NCBI RefSeq assembly: GCF_001422205.1
Contig: NZ_LMMJ01000002.1
Span: forward strand, 19,530 to 83,529
DNA: 64,000 bases
Direction: 5' to 3'
Source: Curtobacterium sp. Leaf261
Lineage (GTDB): Bacteria; Actinomycetota; Actinomycetes; Actinomycetales; Microbacteriaceae
Below, piece by piece: positions 24,278-35,061 of the stretch. Position numbers and translations under genes: made by a program. Under the pieces are notes generated by a model, which ran no database searches, was not told where the DNA came from, and saw only the letters and a program-made list of their open reading frames with translations. Each line of letters opens with the position of its first letter. The stretch's first letter is position 1.

Positions 24278-26371
24278 GTGAGCGAGTCGGCGTCGACGGG
24301 ATCGTCGGGCGAGGGAACGAAGCAGATCCCCGGCCTCGAGCCGACGGACGCGCCAGGCGCGACGGACGCGGCCGGGCGTGAGGCGGCGGCCGAGTCCGGC
24401 ACGGACGGACTGGAGGCGCGCCCCGCGCCCGGCAGGTCCGACGCGTCCGACTCGGGGTCGGCCGAGCGGCACGGCAGCGGTCTCGGTGGCAAGGCGCTCG
24501 CCGGCGTCGCGCTCGCCGCACTCGGAGTGGTGTTCGGTGACATCGGTACCAGCCCGCTGTACGCGCTGCGCACCGTGTTCACGATCGACGACGGCGCGGT
24601 CAAGGCGACGCCGGACGACGTCTACGGTGTGATCTCGCTGATGTTCTGGAGCATCACGATCATCGTGTCGGTGAAGTACGTCGCGATCCTGCTCCGGGCC
24701 GACAACAACGGCGAGGGCGGCGTGATGGCCCTGGCCGCACTCGCGCGCCGCCTCTACGGCAAGAACGCGAGCCGAGCGGCAGCACTCCTCGTGATCGGCA
24801 TCGTCGGCGTCTCGCTGTTCTACGGCGACTCGATCATCACGCCCGCCGTCAGTGTGCTCTCCGCGGTGGAGGGTCTCGAGGTCGCGACGCCCGGTGTGTC
24901 CCACCTCGTCGTGCCGATCGCCGCGGTGATCCTGACGATCCTGTTCGCCGCGCAGCGGTTCGGGACGGCCAGGGTCGGCAAGCTCTTCGGGCCGGTGATG
25001 CTGCTGTGGTTCGCGGTGCTCGCCGTCGCCGGCATCGGCTCGATCGTCAAGGACCCGACCGTGCTCCGGGGCCTGTCACCGACGTACGCGATCAGCTTCA
25101 CGGTCGCCCACCCGGGGATCACCTTCGTGGCGATGGGTGCCGTCGTCCTCGTCATCACCGGTGCCGAGGCGCTCTACGCGGACCTCGGACACTTCGGGCG
25201 CCGACCGATCCACCGCGCCTGGTTCTTCGTGGTGTTCCCGGCGCTGACCCTGAACTACCTCGGGCAGGCGTCGCTCATCCTCAACGACCCGTCGACGCGC
25301 TCGAACCCGTTCTTCCTGCTGATGCCGGAGTGGGCGCGGATCCCCGTGGTCATCCTCGCCACGATGGCGACGGTGATCGCGAGCCAGGCGGTGATCTCGG
25401 GAGCGTTCTCGTTGTCGGCGCAGGCGGTGCAGCTCGGGCTCCTGCCGCCGCTCAACATCCGGCAGACCTCCGAGAAGGACGGTGGTCAGATCTACCTGCC
25501 GGCCGTCAACCTGCTGCTGTTCCTCGGCGTGATGGCCGTGATGCTCACGTTCCGGTCGTCCGAGCGGCTGGCGACGGCGTACGGGGTGTCGGTGACGGGC
25601 GCCCTCGTCGTCGACACCGTGCTGCTCCTCATCGTGGCGCGGCGGCTCTGGAACTGGAAGATCTGGCACCTGGTCGTCGCCGCCGTGGCGTTCGGCGGGC
25701 TCGAGCTGACGTTCCTCGCGGGCAACCTGTCGAAGGTCATCCACGGTGGGTGGGTCCCGCTCCTCATCGCGGCCGCCGTCATCATGGTCATGACGACGTG
25801 GCGCCGTGGGCGTCTGCTCGTCATGGAGGAGCGCACCGAGCAGGAGGGCTCGCTCGAGGACTTCATCGCGAAGGTCCAGGCGCACGACATCCCGAGGGTC
25901 CCCGGGGTCGCGATCTTCCCGCACCCCAACAAGGACACGACACCGCTGGCGCTCCGCGCGAACGTGGAGCACAACCACGTGCTGCACGAGCGGGTGATCA
26001 TCGTGTCGGCCATCACCGTCGGGGTCCCACACGTGCCCGCCGCGAAGAAGTACGTCTGGGACGACCTGGGGTACGCCCACGACGGCATCGAGCACCTGCT
26101 CATCAAGTCCGGGTTCTCCGACGACCCGAACATCCCCGCGGCGCTGCAGCAGGCCTGCGTGGCCGACGTGCTCGACCTGTCGCCGGCCGACATCGAGGAC
26201 GCGTCCTACTTCGTCTCCCGCGGTGCGCTCCGGCCGAGCCGTGGTCCGAGCATGGTGCGCTGGCGCAAGAAGCTGTTCGTCGCGCTCGCGCAGAACGCGG
26301 CGAACCCGGCCGCACGGTTCGGGTTGCCGCCGCACCACACCGTGACGATGGGGAGCGACGTCGACTTCTAG
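24278..26371 (+). CDS. kup: Kup-type potassium uptake protein
   Basis: Low-affinity K+/H+ symporter of the KUP/HAK family, 697 aa, about 12 membrane segments followed by a cytoplasmic C-terminal domain. Family motif GVVFGDIGTSPLYALRTVF follows a long hydrophilic N-terminal tail of about 70 residues; also GEGGVMALAAL, YGDSIITPAVSVLSAVEGL and ALYADLGHFG. GTG at 24278 has a GAGAGGA ribosome site 7 nt upstream; the ATG at 24245 has none. The N-terminal tail includes TDGLEARP, encoded by one arm of the dispersed family A repeat (24408-24422). Confidence 0.93.
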   Translation: MSESASTGSSGEGTKQIPGLEPTDAPGATDAAGREAAAESGTDGLEARPAPGRSDASDSGSAERHGSGLGGKALAGVALAALGVVFGDIGTSPLYALRTVFTIDDGAVKATPDDVYGVISLMFWSITIIVSVKYVAILLRADNNGEGGVMALAALARRLYGKNASRAAALLVIGIVGVSLFYGDSIITPAVSVLSAVEGLEVATPGVSHLVVPIAAVILTILFAAQRFGTARVGKLFGPVMLLWFAVLAVAGIGSIVKDPTVLRGLSPTYAISFTVAHPGITFVAMGAVVLVITGAEALYADLGHFGRRPIHRAWFFVVFPALTLNYLGQASLILNDPSTRSNPFFLLMPEWARIPVVILATMATVIASQAVISGAFSLSAQAVQLGLLPPLNIRQTSEKDGGQIYLPAVNLLLFLGVMAVMLTFRSSERLATAYGVSVTGALVVDTVLLLIVARRLWNWKIWHLVVAAVAFGGLELTFLAGNLSKVIHGGWVPLLIAAAVIMVMTTWRRGRLLVMEERTEQEGSLEDFIAKVQAHDIPRVPGVAIFPHPNKDTTPLALRANVEHNHVLHERVIIVSAITVGVPHVPAAKKYVWDDLGYAHDGIEHLLIKSGFSDDPNIPAALQQACVADVLDLSPADIEDASYFVSRGALRPSRGPSMVRWRKKLFVALAQNAANPAARFGLPPHHTVTMGSDVDF

Positions 26372-26422
26372 GCGTCGCGTCGGCCGCGCCGGCCGCGCCG
26401 GCCGCGCCCGTCCGTCCGTCGG

Positions 26423-26498
26423 GTGTTCTGAACACGGCGGTCCGGCGTGAACACCGTGATCCGGGTGTTCCGGTCGGACGCGCGTGTTCAGAACACCC
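26423..26498. repeat. Palindromic repeat family B, copy 1
   Basis: GTGTTCTGAACAC (26423-26435) and GTGTTCAGAACAC (26484-26496) bound the element; each is a 6+1+6 palindrome and they are reverse complements of each other. A third GAACAC/GTGTTC pair lies between. It is repeated 132 bp further on. Confidence 0.9.
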
Positions 26499-26506
26499 GC
26501 GGCTCC

Positions 26507-26552
26507 GGCCTGGAGGGACGGCGCAGCCCCGCCTCGCGCCTCCCGCCGCGTC
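26507..26552. repeat. Degenerate family A element between two family B copies
   Basis: GGCCTGGAGGGACGG on the left and GCGCCTCCCGCCG on the right resemble family A arms with several mismatches. Confidence 0.45.
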
Positions 26553-26554
26553 GG

Positions 26555-26628
26555 GTGTTCTGAACACGGCGGTCCGGCGCGAACACCGTGATCCGGGTGT
26601 GCTGGTCGGACGCGCGTGTTCAGAACAC
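26555..26628. repeat. Palindromic repeat family B, copy 2
   Basis: Direct repeat of copy 1: GTGTTCTGAACAC at 26555-26567 and GTGTTCAGAACAC at 26616-26628. Its right end overlaps the last codons of nrtR, so the gene ends in Val-Phe-stop read from GTG TTC TGA on the minus strand. Confidence 0.9.
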
Positions 26629-27339
26629 CCGCCAGCCCCACACGGCCGCGGGCCGGCCGCCGGCGGAGCCTGGCCGGCCGCCCGCCGCGCCCGCGACGGC
26701 TGCCGACGGATCGCGGCGCTCGAGGGCCTCGTGCTTCTGCAGGAACCGGTGGAAGTTGCCGGCGTGCGGATCGTGCCCGGCGAGGACGCTCTCGAGCCGG
26801 GCGGCGTCCGCGGTGGTGAACGTCTCTCCGAGGAGCGCCCTCGTGAGCGGGACATCGGACCAGCGGCGGGTGCGGACGGTGTCGAGGGCGGCCCGGACGA
26901 TCCGATCGTGGTCGAACGGCAGCCCCCTGGTGTCACGAGCGTCCCCCCACAGCACGCTCGTGACACCACCACCGGCCCCACCGCCGGCTCCGGCTCCGTT
27001 CTCACCCGCGGCCGCCGGGTCCACGACGGCCAGGAACGCCACGCTGATCGCGGCACTCCGCGGATCGCGCTCCGGCCCGTCGAACGCCCCGATCTGCGCC
27101 AGGTGTCGCACCCCGCCGCCCGTGATGCCGGCCTTGACCCTGAGGGCCCGCATCGCCCCGCGCGCCAGGAGCTCGGTGCCGTCGAGGAGCACCCCCGGCA
27201 GCGCCTGCGCCCCGGCGTACGGTGCGAACGCCCGCGCCGAGGTCGCCACGCGGAGACCGTCCGCCCTCGAGTACGACATCGGGACGACGTCGATGGCGAT
27301 GAGCGGCTGGTCGCGGACCGCGTGGTCGACGCTCGTCAC
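26620..27339 (-). CDS. nrtR: NrtR-like Nudix regulator of NAD metabolism
   Basis: 239 aa. An N-terminal Nudix-fold domain has a degenerate Nudix box: GVLLDGTELLARGAMRAL has the Gly and Arg but lacks the catalytic EExxE acids, so it probably binds rather than hydrolyses its ligand. A C-terminal winged helix follows (RTRRWSDVPLTRALL, then FTTADAARLESVLAG and NFHRFLQKHEALE), the NrtR arrangement in which ADP-ribose relieves repression. GTG at 27339 overlaps the nadV stop (GTGA). Third gene of prs-nadV-nrtR. Low-complexity Ala/Gly residues around the middle and C-terminal end look like a recent extension. Confidence 0.8.
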   Translation of the reverse strand: MTSVDHAVRDQPLIAIDVVPMSYSRADGLRVATSARAFAPYAGAQALPGVLLDGTELLARGAMRALRVKAGITGGGVRHLAQIGAFDGPERDPRSAAISVAFLAVVDPAAAGENGAGAGGGAGGGVTSVLWGDARDTRGLPFDHDRIVRAALDTVRTRRWSDVPLTRALLGETFTTADAARLESVLAGHDPHAGNFHRFLQKHEALERRDPSAAVAGAAGGRPGSAGGRPAAVWGWRVF

Positions 27340-28973
27340 GGCGCGGGAGTCTCTGCGGCCCCCGCCGACGTGATGTCCGTGCCCCGTCCCTCCCGGCCGG
27401 CCCCGTCCGAGTGTCCGGCAGCCTGCCGGCGCTCCGCACGCGCCGCGCGCTCCTGCCGGAGCGTCGCCCGGACGTCCGCGAACGACTGGTGCACCAGGAA
27501 CCGACCATCCACCCACACGGGCTGCAGGAGGCTCGTCGCCTCGTCGGCGGCGGTGGCCTCGTCCATCTGTCGGATCTCGCCGTCCGCGTCGCGGTGCAGG
27601 GCGATGCGACCCTTCGCGCTCTTCTTGCCGGAGCCGGTCTTCGGGTCCTTCTGGATGTCGATGGGTTCGCCGTCCACCAGGGCCCACGTGGCCTTGACCG
27701 CACTGCCGAGGTTGTCGCGCGTCATGTACTGGTACGTGTACGAGCCGATCCCGAGCACGATGTTGTCGCTCGCGTACCCCTTCGCCGCGAGCCGCTCGTA
27801 GATCCGGCGAGCGCGGTCGAGCGTGATGCTGTCGCCGTAGATGACACCGATGTGGCTGTCCAGGACCTTGAAGCCCGTGGCGTTCACGGTGTGCCCGAAC
27901 TCCTCGTCGAGGAGTTCCACGACGCCCTTCTGCTCGGCTGTCCGCTCGGGGTCCGCGAGTGCCGCGGGATCGACGTCGTGGACCGAGCCCGTGATGATGT
28001 CGACCGGGTCGCCGGAGTCCGGGCGGATGACGAGCTTGCCGTCGCGCGCCATGATCCGGTCCCGCAGCGCGGGGAGGGTCTCGGTGACGACCTTGAAGAG
28101 GTCGAACCCGTCGCTCACGGCCGAGACGATGCCCGTCGGGTACACGTCGAGGATCTGCTCGAAGGTCTCGAGCTCGCCGTCGGCACCCCGGACGCACATG
28201 ACGCTGTGCTCGGTCGCGGGCACACTCGCCCCGACCATGCCGTTGTCGCCGGGGTAGTAGCGGTCCACGAAGTCGAGCGTCGGCATCGAGTCGGTGCCGA
28301 GGAACGACAGCAGGTGCCCCGCCCCACCGGCCGCCGCGGACTCGATGCTCGTCTGTCCACGCATCGAGAAGTCGTGCGCCGCGAAGTCGATCGACGCGGG
28401 CTCCGCACCGGTCCGTGCCGCCCAGTCCTCCATCAGGTCCCGGTACTCCAGCGCCTTCGTGGCGACGGTCGACGGGTGCCAGATCGACGCCGAGAGGGCG
28501 GTCTCGATGTAGTTCGGGAGCCAGAAGAACTCGTCGACGGTGTTCTCGACGGTCAGGGTGGCGACCCCGATCGGGGCGAGGGTGCCCTCGGGCAGTGCGT
28601 TGATGCGGAGCGGCAGGTACCCGAGGCGGTGCAGGGCCCTGACGTGGTCGGAGCCGATGTGGTTCGGACCGAAGTAGTTCAGGAGCGCCTGCTCGAACAG
28701 GTCCGCGACCTCGTCCTCGTCAGCGGCGAAGAAGGGTGCCCACGCTTCGACGAGGCTCCGTTGGATGAACGCCTGCAGCCCGAACACGACGGCGTGCGTC
28801 GACTCCGGCATGTGCGCGTTCGAGCGGTTCGTCCAGTTGATGAGGATCCGCGTGGTGCCCTCGGGGTAGACCTGCCGGTGCGAGTGCTTGTAGCCGTCCG
28901 TGGCGAGCAGCGGTGCGATCGGGCTCGCGGTGGTGATCCGTGGGCTGAGGCCGGTGGCGGGGATGATGGTCAC
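27336..28973 (-). CDS. nadV: Nicotinamide phosphoribosyltransferase
   Basis: Makes NMN from nicotinamide and PRPP, bypassing deamidation; 545 aa against about 460-490 usual, with a roughly 50-residue Ala/Arg-rich C-terminal tail. Recognised by LLATDGYKHSHRQVYPEG, NYIETALSASIWHPSTVAT, HDFSMRG, RPDSGDPVDII and GIGSYTYQYMTRD. GTG at 28973 overlaps the prs stop by 4 nt. It pairs with a PRPP synthetase that supplies its co-substrate. Confidence 0.93.
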   Translation of the reverse strand: MTIIPATGLSPRITTASPIAPLLATDGYKHSHRQVYPEGTTRILINWTNRSNAHMPESTHAVVFGLQAFIQRSLVEAWAPFFAADEDEVADLFEQALLNYFGPNHIGSDHVRALHRLGYLPLRINALPEGTLAPIGVATLTVENTVDEFFWLPNYIETALSASIWHPSTVATKALEYRDLMEDWAARTGAEPASIDFAAHDFSMRGQTSIESAAAGGAGHLLSFLGTDSMPTLDFVDRYYPGDNGMVGASVPATEHSVMCVRGADGELETFEQILDVYPTGIVSAVSDGFDLFKVVTETLPALRDRIMARDGKLVIRPDSGDPVDIITGSVHDVDPAALADPERTAEQKGVVELLDEEFGHTVNATGFKVLDSHIGVIYGDSITLDRARRIYERLAAKGYASDNIVLGIGSYTYQYMTRDNLGSAVKATWALVDGEPIDIQKDPKTGSGKKSAKGRIALHRDADGEIRQMDEATAADEATSLLQPVWVDGRFLVHQSFADVRATLRQERAARAERRQAAGHSDGAGREGRGTDITSAGAAETPAP

Positions 28974-29830
28974 TTGATGACTCCTGTCAGGTAGGGCATG
29001 AGGTGGACGGTGGTGAGGCCGGCGACCTCGGTCTGTGGTGTGTACGAGTCGGTCGTGACGATCTCGCCGAAGTGCTCGGCGAGTGCCGGCGCGCGGCCGG
29101 AGAACACCCCGTGCGACACCCAGAGTCCGAGGCGCTCCTTCGGCAAGCCGGTCGACTCGGCGAGGCCCATGAACGTCCCACCGCCGTCGCAGATGTCGTC
29201 GACCACCAGGAACCGGCCGGTCTCGGGGAGTGGCTCGCACGAGAAGCTGGACAGCTTGCCGGTGGATTCGTCACGGTGCTTCTCGGCGCGGAAGACCGGC
29301 AGGTGGCAGGCATCGGCGACGGCGGTGGCCCGTGCGACCGCACCCTTGTCCGGGGCGATGATCCCGTCGTAGCGCTGGGGGACGTCGCGGTCGCGGCGGC
29401 CGACGACGGCGTTCCGGATGACCCGGTCGCTCGACACCACCGTCAGGCGTTCGACCAGTCCGACGATGACCGGCGAGTGCGGGTCGAAGGCGACGACCTG
29501 GTCGATGTGGAACCCGTTGAGGATGTCGGCGTAGACCTTCGCACCGAATGGCAGCCCGCGGTCCTGGCGTGCGCCGGGGAGGTACGGGATGCAGGCGACC
29601 GACTTCGACCCGCGCTGGCGGACCGCGTCTGCCCACATGCCGAGCATGACGAGGTCGTCGGCCATGGAGCCCTGTGCGCCGACGATCGTGGCGACCTCGG
29701 TGAGGGGGCCCTTGTCGGCGTTGTCGTCCGCGACCTTGACGTGGGCCTCTCCCGCGGGGAAATGCATCGTCGCGAAGGTCGGTGTCGTGACGTGTCCCGG
29801 GCCGATCCGGGTACTGAGTTCAAGTGCCAT
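28970..29830 (-). CDS. prs: Ribose-phosphate pyrophosphokinase-like protein
   Basis: Makes PRPP from ribose 5-phosphate and ATP; 286 aa, shorter than housekeeping Prs (about 320). The PRPP-binding loop VVDDICDGGGTF and the flexible-loop segment PYLPGARQDRGLPFGAK are present. ATG at 29830 is 6 nt from TACGGT (29837-29842, minus strand), so it is leaderless. As the first gene of prs-nadV-nrtR, it is probably a dedicated PRPP source for nicotinamide salvage rather than the general enzyme. Confidence 0.88.
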   Translation of the reverse strand: MALELSTRIGPGHVTTPTFATMHFPAGEAHVKVADDNADKGPLTEVATIVGAQGSMADDLVMLGMWADAVRQRGSKSVACIPYLPGARQDRGLPFGAKVYADILNGFHIDQVVAFDPHSPVIVGLVERLTVVSSDRVIRNAVVGRRDRDVPQRYDGIIAPDKGAVARATAVADACHLPVFRAEKHRDESTGKLSSFSCEPLPETGRFLVVDDICDGGGTFMGLAESTGLPKERLGLWVSHGVFSGRAPALAEHFGEIVTTDSYTPQTEVAGLTTVHLMPYLTGVIK

Positions 29831-29836
29831 GTGAAC

Positions 29837-29872
29837 ACCGTAGCACGGTTCTTCTCTTTGTGAGAAAAACCG
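29837..29872 (-). promoter_or_regulatory. Candidate NrtR operator and prs promoter
   Basis: CGGTTCTTCTC (29846-29856) and GAGAAAAACCG (29862-29872) form an inverted repeat of 11-bp arms with one mismatch and a 5-nt centre. It fills the space between the -10 TACGGT (29837-29842, minus strand) and a possible -35 TTCTCA 18 bp upstream. The site is AT-rich against its surroundings. Assignment to NrtR rests on operon context. Confidence 0.6.
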
Positions 29873-29959
29873 TGGCGGCTGTCGGTTTCCCCCGAAAGCG
29901 ACCGATCTGCTCAGGGTTTCGCCGGATCTCGTCGCTGTGCGCCCAAAGCGACTCCGGAC

Positions 29960-30000
29960 GTGTGCCGCGTGCCGCGGTGCCGCGGTGCCGCGGTGCCAGG
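29960..30000. repeat. 8-bp tandem repeat GTGCCGCG
   Basis: About four copies of GTGCCGCG in the gap between the antiporter and prs genes. The segment GTGCGGGCCCGCCCCGG that follows is present twice (near 30008 and 30056). Confidence 0.7.
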
Positions 30001-30049
30001 CGCCGCGGTGCGGGCCCGCCCCGGCCCTCCCGACCGTCTCCGGACTGGA

Positions 30050-30084
30050 GGCGCGGTGCGGGCCCGCCCCGGCCCTCCCGTCCG
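30050..30084. repeat. Family A element, degenerate right arm
   Basis: CGGACTGGAGGCGCGG on the left, CCGGCCCTCCCGTCCG on the right; several mismatches. It lies just past the antiporter stop. Confidence 0.6.
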
Positions 30085-30100
30085 CCCCCGGGTCTGGGGC

Positions 30101-31753
30101 TCAGCCCTTCGGCCCACCCAGCCCGTCGATCTGGATCTGTGCCGCGTCGAGGTTCTGCAGCGCGGACGCCAGCACGTCGGCGTCGAACGTGCCGTCGTCG
30201 CGAGCGTCGAGGAGTGCCGTCCGCTGTGCCGTGATGCGCTCGAGCATCTGCGTCTTCGCGGCCTCCGGGTCCGACGGGCGCTCGAGCTCCGTCGTCGGCA
30301 CCGCGTCGCGGAGGAGGTCGTGCAGCCGTGCGCGCTCCTCCGTGCTGCCCTCGGCGTCCACCGTGGTCGGTCTGATCCACCGGACGAGTGCGGAGAGCGT
30401 CCCGCCCTGCACCACGAGCGACAGCGCGGCGACCCCGAACGCGATGAGCACGAGGAGGGATCGGTGCGGCGTGTCCTGCGGCAGGGTCTGCGCCGCCGCG
30501 ACCGTCACCGCACCGCGCATGCCGGCCCACACGACCACGGTGCCGTCACGCCACCCGAGCGGTGCCGCGGCGAAGTACTCGATGTCCGCGACGAGACGGG
30601 TCAGGCGAGTGCTGAACCGACCGAGGTCCTTCGCCGACGGCACCCGCCCCGCCCTCGGTCCCCTGTTGAGCGACCGGTAGGTGTCCGACGCCGTCTCCGG
30701 GTCCTCCAGCCCGGCGCGCATCTCGGCGATCCTCGGTTTCATGTCGTCGCCGCGCGTCGTCCGAGCGGCGAGTGACCGGAGGAGGGGCACCACGTACACC
30801 GCCCGGATGAGGATGGTGAGGACGAGCGCACCGATCGCGATCCAGACTGCCGGCGCGATGCCATCGGCGCTGTCCTGGACCTCGCCGAGGACGGTGGACA
30901 GCTCCAGCCCCATCGTGAGGAACACCGCGCCCTCGAGCACCATCTCGACGGTGCTCCAGTTCTGCGAGTCGGACAGCCGGGCCTGCGGCGACAGCACCCG
31001 CGGGGCGCGTCGGCCGGTGACCAGCCCCGCGACCACGGCCGCGACGAGTCCCGATGCTCCGAGACGCTCGGCCGGCAGCGACGCGATGAACGGGACCGTG
31101 AACGACAGGATCGTGTTGACGGTGGCGTTGCTGATCCGAGCCCGGACCAGGAGATCGAGCCGCCCGACCAGCCAGCCGATCACGAGTGCCACGGCGACCG
31201 AGTAGGCGAACGTGCCGAGCGCGCCCCAGAACGAGAACGCCACGGCGATGCTCGCAGTGGCGGTGCGGAGCAGGACGAGCGCGGTGGCGTCGTTGAGGAG
31301 GCTCTCGCCGTCGAGGATCGCGATGACCCGTTTCGACACCCCGGTGCGCTTGACGATCGACGTCGCGACAGCGTCCGTCGGGCTGACGATCGCACCGAGC
31401 GCGATGCCCCATGCGAGTCCGAGCCCCGGGATCACCCACGCGAAGAACAGCCCGAGCAGCACCGCGCTCCCGATGACGAGCACGACCGACAGTCCGCTGA
31501 TCGCTGCGAACTCACGGCGGAAGTTCATCGCGGGCATCGACACCGCGGACGAGTAGAGCAGCGGAGGAAGGATGCCGGCGAGGATCCACTCCGGCTCGAT
31601 CTGCACGTCGGGGACGATCGGCAGGAAGCTCGCGCCGATGCCGAGCAGGACGAGCACCAGCGGGGCGGCCACGCGGAGCTTCGGCCCGAAGACCGTGGCA
31701 CCCGCGATGAGCAACAGGCCGAGCACCACGACCACGATGAAGAGATCCGTCAC
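30101..31753 (-). CDS. Na+/H+ antiporter, CPA1/NhaP family
   Basis: 550 aa, about 12 membrane segments, exchanging Na+ (or K+) for H+. Characteristic GAIVSPTDAVATSIVKR with the transport aspartate, LDGESLLNDATALVLL, VVWAGMRGAVTVAAA, and a hydrophilic C-terminal tail of about 90 residues. GTG at 31753 is 7 nt from CACTCT (31761-31766, minus strand), probably leaderless. A second ion transporter close to kup suggests joint pH/osmotic roles, but they are not in one operon. Confidence 0.9.
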   Translation of the reverse strand: MTDLFIVVVVLGLLLIAGATVFGPKLRVAAPLVLVLLGIGASFLPIVPDVQIEPEWILAGILPPLLYSSAVSMPAMNFRREFAAISGLSVVLVIGSAVLLGLFFAWVIPGLGLAWGIALGAIVSPTDAVATSIVKRTGVSKRVIAILDGESLLNDATALVLLRTATASIAVAFSFWGALGTFAYSVAVALVIGWLVGRLDLLVRARISNATVNTILSFTVPFIASLPAERLGASGLVAAVVAGLVTGRRAPRVLSPQARLSDSQNWSTVEMVLEGAVFLTMGLELSTVLGEVQDSADGIAPAVWIAIGALVLTILIRAVYVVPLLRSLAARTTRGDDMKPRIAEMRAGLEDPETASDTYRSLNRGPRAGRVPSAKDLGRFSTRLTRLVADIEYFAAAPLGWRDGTVVVWAGMRGAVTVAAAQTLPQDTPHRSLLVLIAFGVAALSLVVQGGTLSALVRWIRPTTVDAEGSTEERARLHDLLRDAVPTTELERPSDPEAAKTQMLERITAQRTALLDARDDGTFDADVLASALQNLDAAQIQIDGLGGPKG

Positions 31754-31823
31754 GGAGTCAAGAGTGGCGGCTCCGCCGAGTCAGCGCCAGCCACGGGTGC
31801 GCCCGTCATGGGCGGGTGGCGGA

Positions 31824-32300
31824 TCAGGCCCGCTCCGTCTTGTCCGGATCGCGGAGTGTTTCGCGGAACAGGTCCGCGATGCTCCGACCGAACTGGTTCG
31901 AGCACTCGCGCAACGCATCACTGACCGGCGTGACGTCGCGGATCGTGCGGTGTCCGGGCGCCGCCGCTGCGACCGCACCGCCGTCCCAGAAGGCGGTGTA
32001 GGCGAACCCCGCGTCGCGCATGCACCGGCGCATCGCTGTCCTGGAGTCCTCGAACTCGGTCTCGGTGATCACGCCGTCGGCCAGGATCCTTCGCTCGAAC
32101 GGGCCGGCAGTCGAGCTCGCTTCCGCGAACTCGTGCGCCCACGCGCCGGCCGGAGCGAAGTCCGACGGATCGGGTGTGGGGCGCACAGGCACCCGGCTCA
32201 GGGGCGATCCACTCTCCGAACACACTCCGGAGCAACAGACGACCAACCCCACGACCGCGATGCTCATGGCAACCACGCCGGGCATGTTCCGTATGTCCAT
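31824..32300 (-). CDS. Hypothetical exported protein
   Basis: 158 aa. An N-terminal hydrophobic segment (MPGVVAMSIAVVGLVVCC) is a signal peptide or anchor; the cysteines after it (CCSGVC) do not form a standard lipobox. The rest is soluble with a pair of conserved-looking cysteines (MRRCMRDAGFAYTAFWDGG and LRECSNQFG). I do not recognise a family. ATG at 32300 has a strong AGAGGGGG ribosome site 8 nt upstream. Confidence 0.65.
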   Translation of the reverse strand: MDIRNMPGVVAMSIAVVGLVVCCSGVCSESGSPLSRVPVRPTPDPSDFAPAGAWAHEFAEASSTAGPFERRILADGVITETEFEDSRTAMRRCMRDAGFAYTAFWDGGAVAAAAPGHRTIRDVTPVSDALRECSNQFGRSIADLFRETLRDPDKTERA

Positions 32301-32456
32301 CACTGGCCCCCTCTGCCGGATGTGAGTTTCACCGTTAACATAATGGACGGTTCCGGCCCCCCGCAACACCCGGACCGCACGACGTGTCCGACCATCTGAC
32401 GGACCCACTCGGCTCCGCCGCTCGCGACGGTGACCGCGTCGCAGACTCGCACCGTG

Positions 32457-32494
32457 CCTCCAGTCCGGTTCCTGCATCCATTCCGGACTGGAGG
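32457..32494. repeat. Family A arms in everted order
   Basis: CCTCCAGTCCGG (32457-32468) then CCGGACTGGAGG (32483-32494): the same arms as elsewhere but with order reversed, still a perfect 12-bp inverted repeat. Confidence 0.8.
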
Positions 32495-32551
32495 CGCGCC
32501 ACTTGTCCACAGGCCGGGTCGCGCCCGGCGCGTTCCCGGCCCGGCAAGGTA

Positions 32552-32565
32552 TCTTGATGTCAAGA
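32552..32565. promoter_or_regulatory. 14-bp palindrome upstream of icd
   Basis: TCTTGA (32552-32557), TG, TCAAGA (32560-32565); a candidate operator about 75 nt before the icd start. The binding protein is unknown. Confidence 0.5.
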
Positions 32566-32640
32566 GATCGCCGGACGCGAGTAGCGTGGCGATCGATCGA
32601 TCGACATCAGCACGAGCGACACAAGGGAGTACCTGCCGGC

Positions 32641-34851
<2,211 letters not shown>

Positions 34852-34878
34852 CGCGCGCGTGACCGGCTGAGCCGGTTG

Positions 34879-34922
34879 CGGACTGGAGGCGCGGTGTCAG
34901 CTGGCACCGCGCCTCCAGTCCG
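34879..34922. repeat. Palindromic repeat family A after icd
   Basis: CGGACTGGAGGCGCGGTG (34879-34896), loop TCAGCTGG, perfect complementary arm (34905-34922). Both arms carry the same GCGC variant, a compensatory change. Confidence 0.92.
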
Positions 34923-34978
34923 TCTGTGGGTCGCGCCCGCGACCGCCACAGCCTGCGGTCCGCGCCCATGAGCGCCAC

Positions 34979-35041
34979 AGCACAACCGAACCCACGCCAC
35001 ACAACGGCATCCCGCTGTGTCATGTGGGTCCCGTTGTGTCG
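34979..35041. repeat. Palindromic repeat family D, copy 1
   Basis: CACAACCGAACCCACGCCACACA on the left pairs with mismatches to TGTGTCATGTGGGTCCCGTTGTG on the right. It lies just before the DUF4240 promoter. Confidence 0.75.
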
Positions 35042-35049
35042 TCGGACGC

Positions 35050-35055
35050 TAGTGT
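35050..35055 (+). promoter_or_regulatory. -10 box of the DUF4240 lipoprotein gene
   Basis: TAGTGT ends 6 nt before the GTG at 35062, a leaderless arrangement that fixes this start. Confidence 0.5.
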
Positions 35056-35061
35056 CCTGCC

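Larger units (their letters stand above)
32301..32640. other. Divergent promoter region, 340 bp
   Basis: No gene. It holds an AT-rich patch near 32330-32345 (leftward promoter of the exported protein), an everted family A pair, and the icd promoter region. Confidence 0.5.

Noticed and set aside
26423..26628. Family B pair as an insertion sequence or att site
   Set aside because: No transposase or integrase gene in the window and no target-site duplication; better described as a palindromic repeat.
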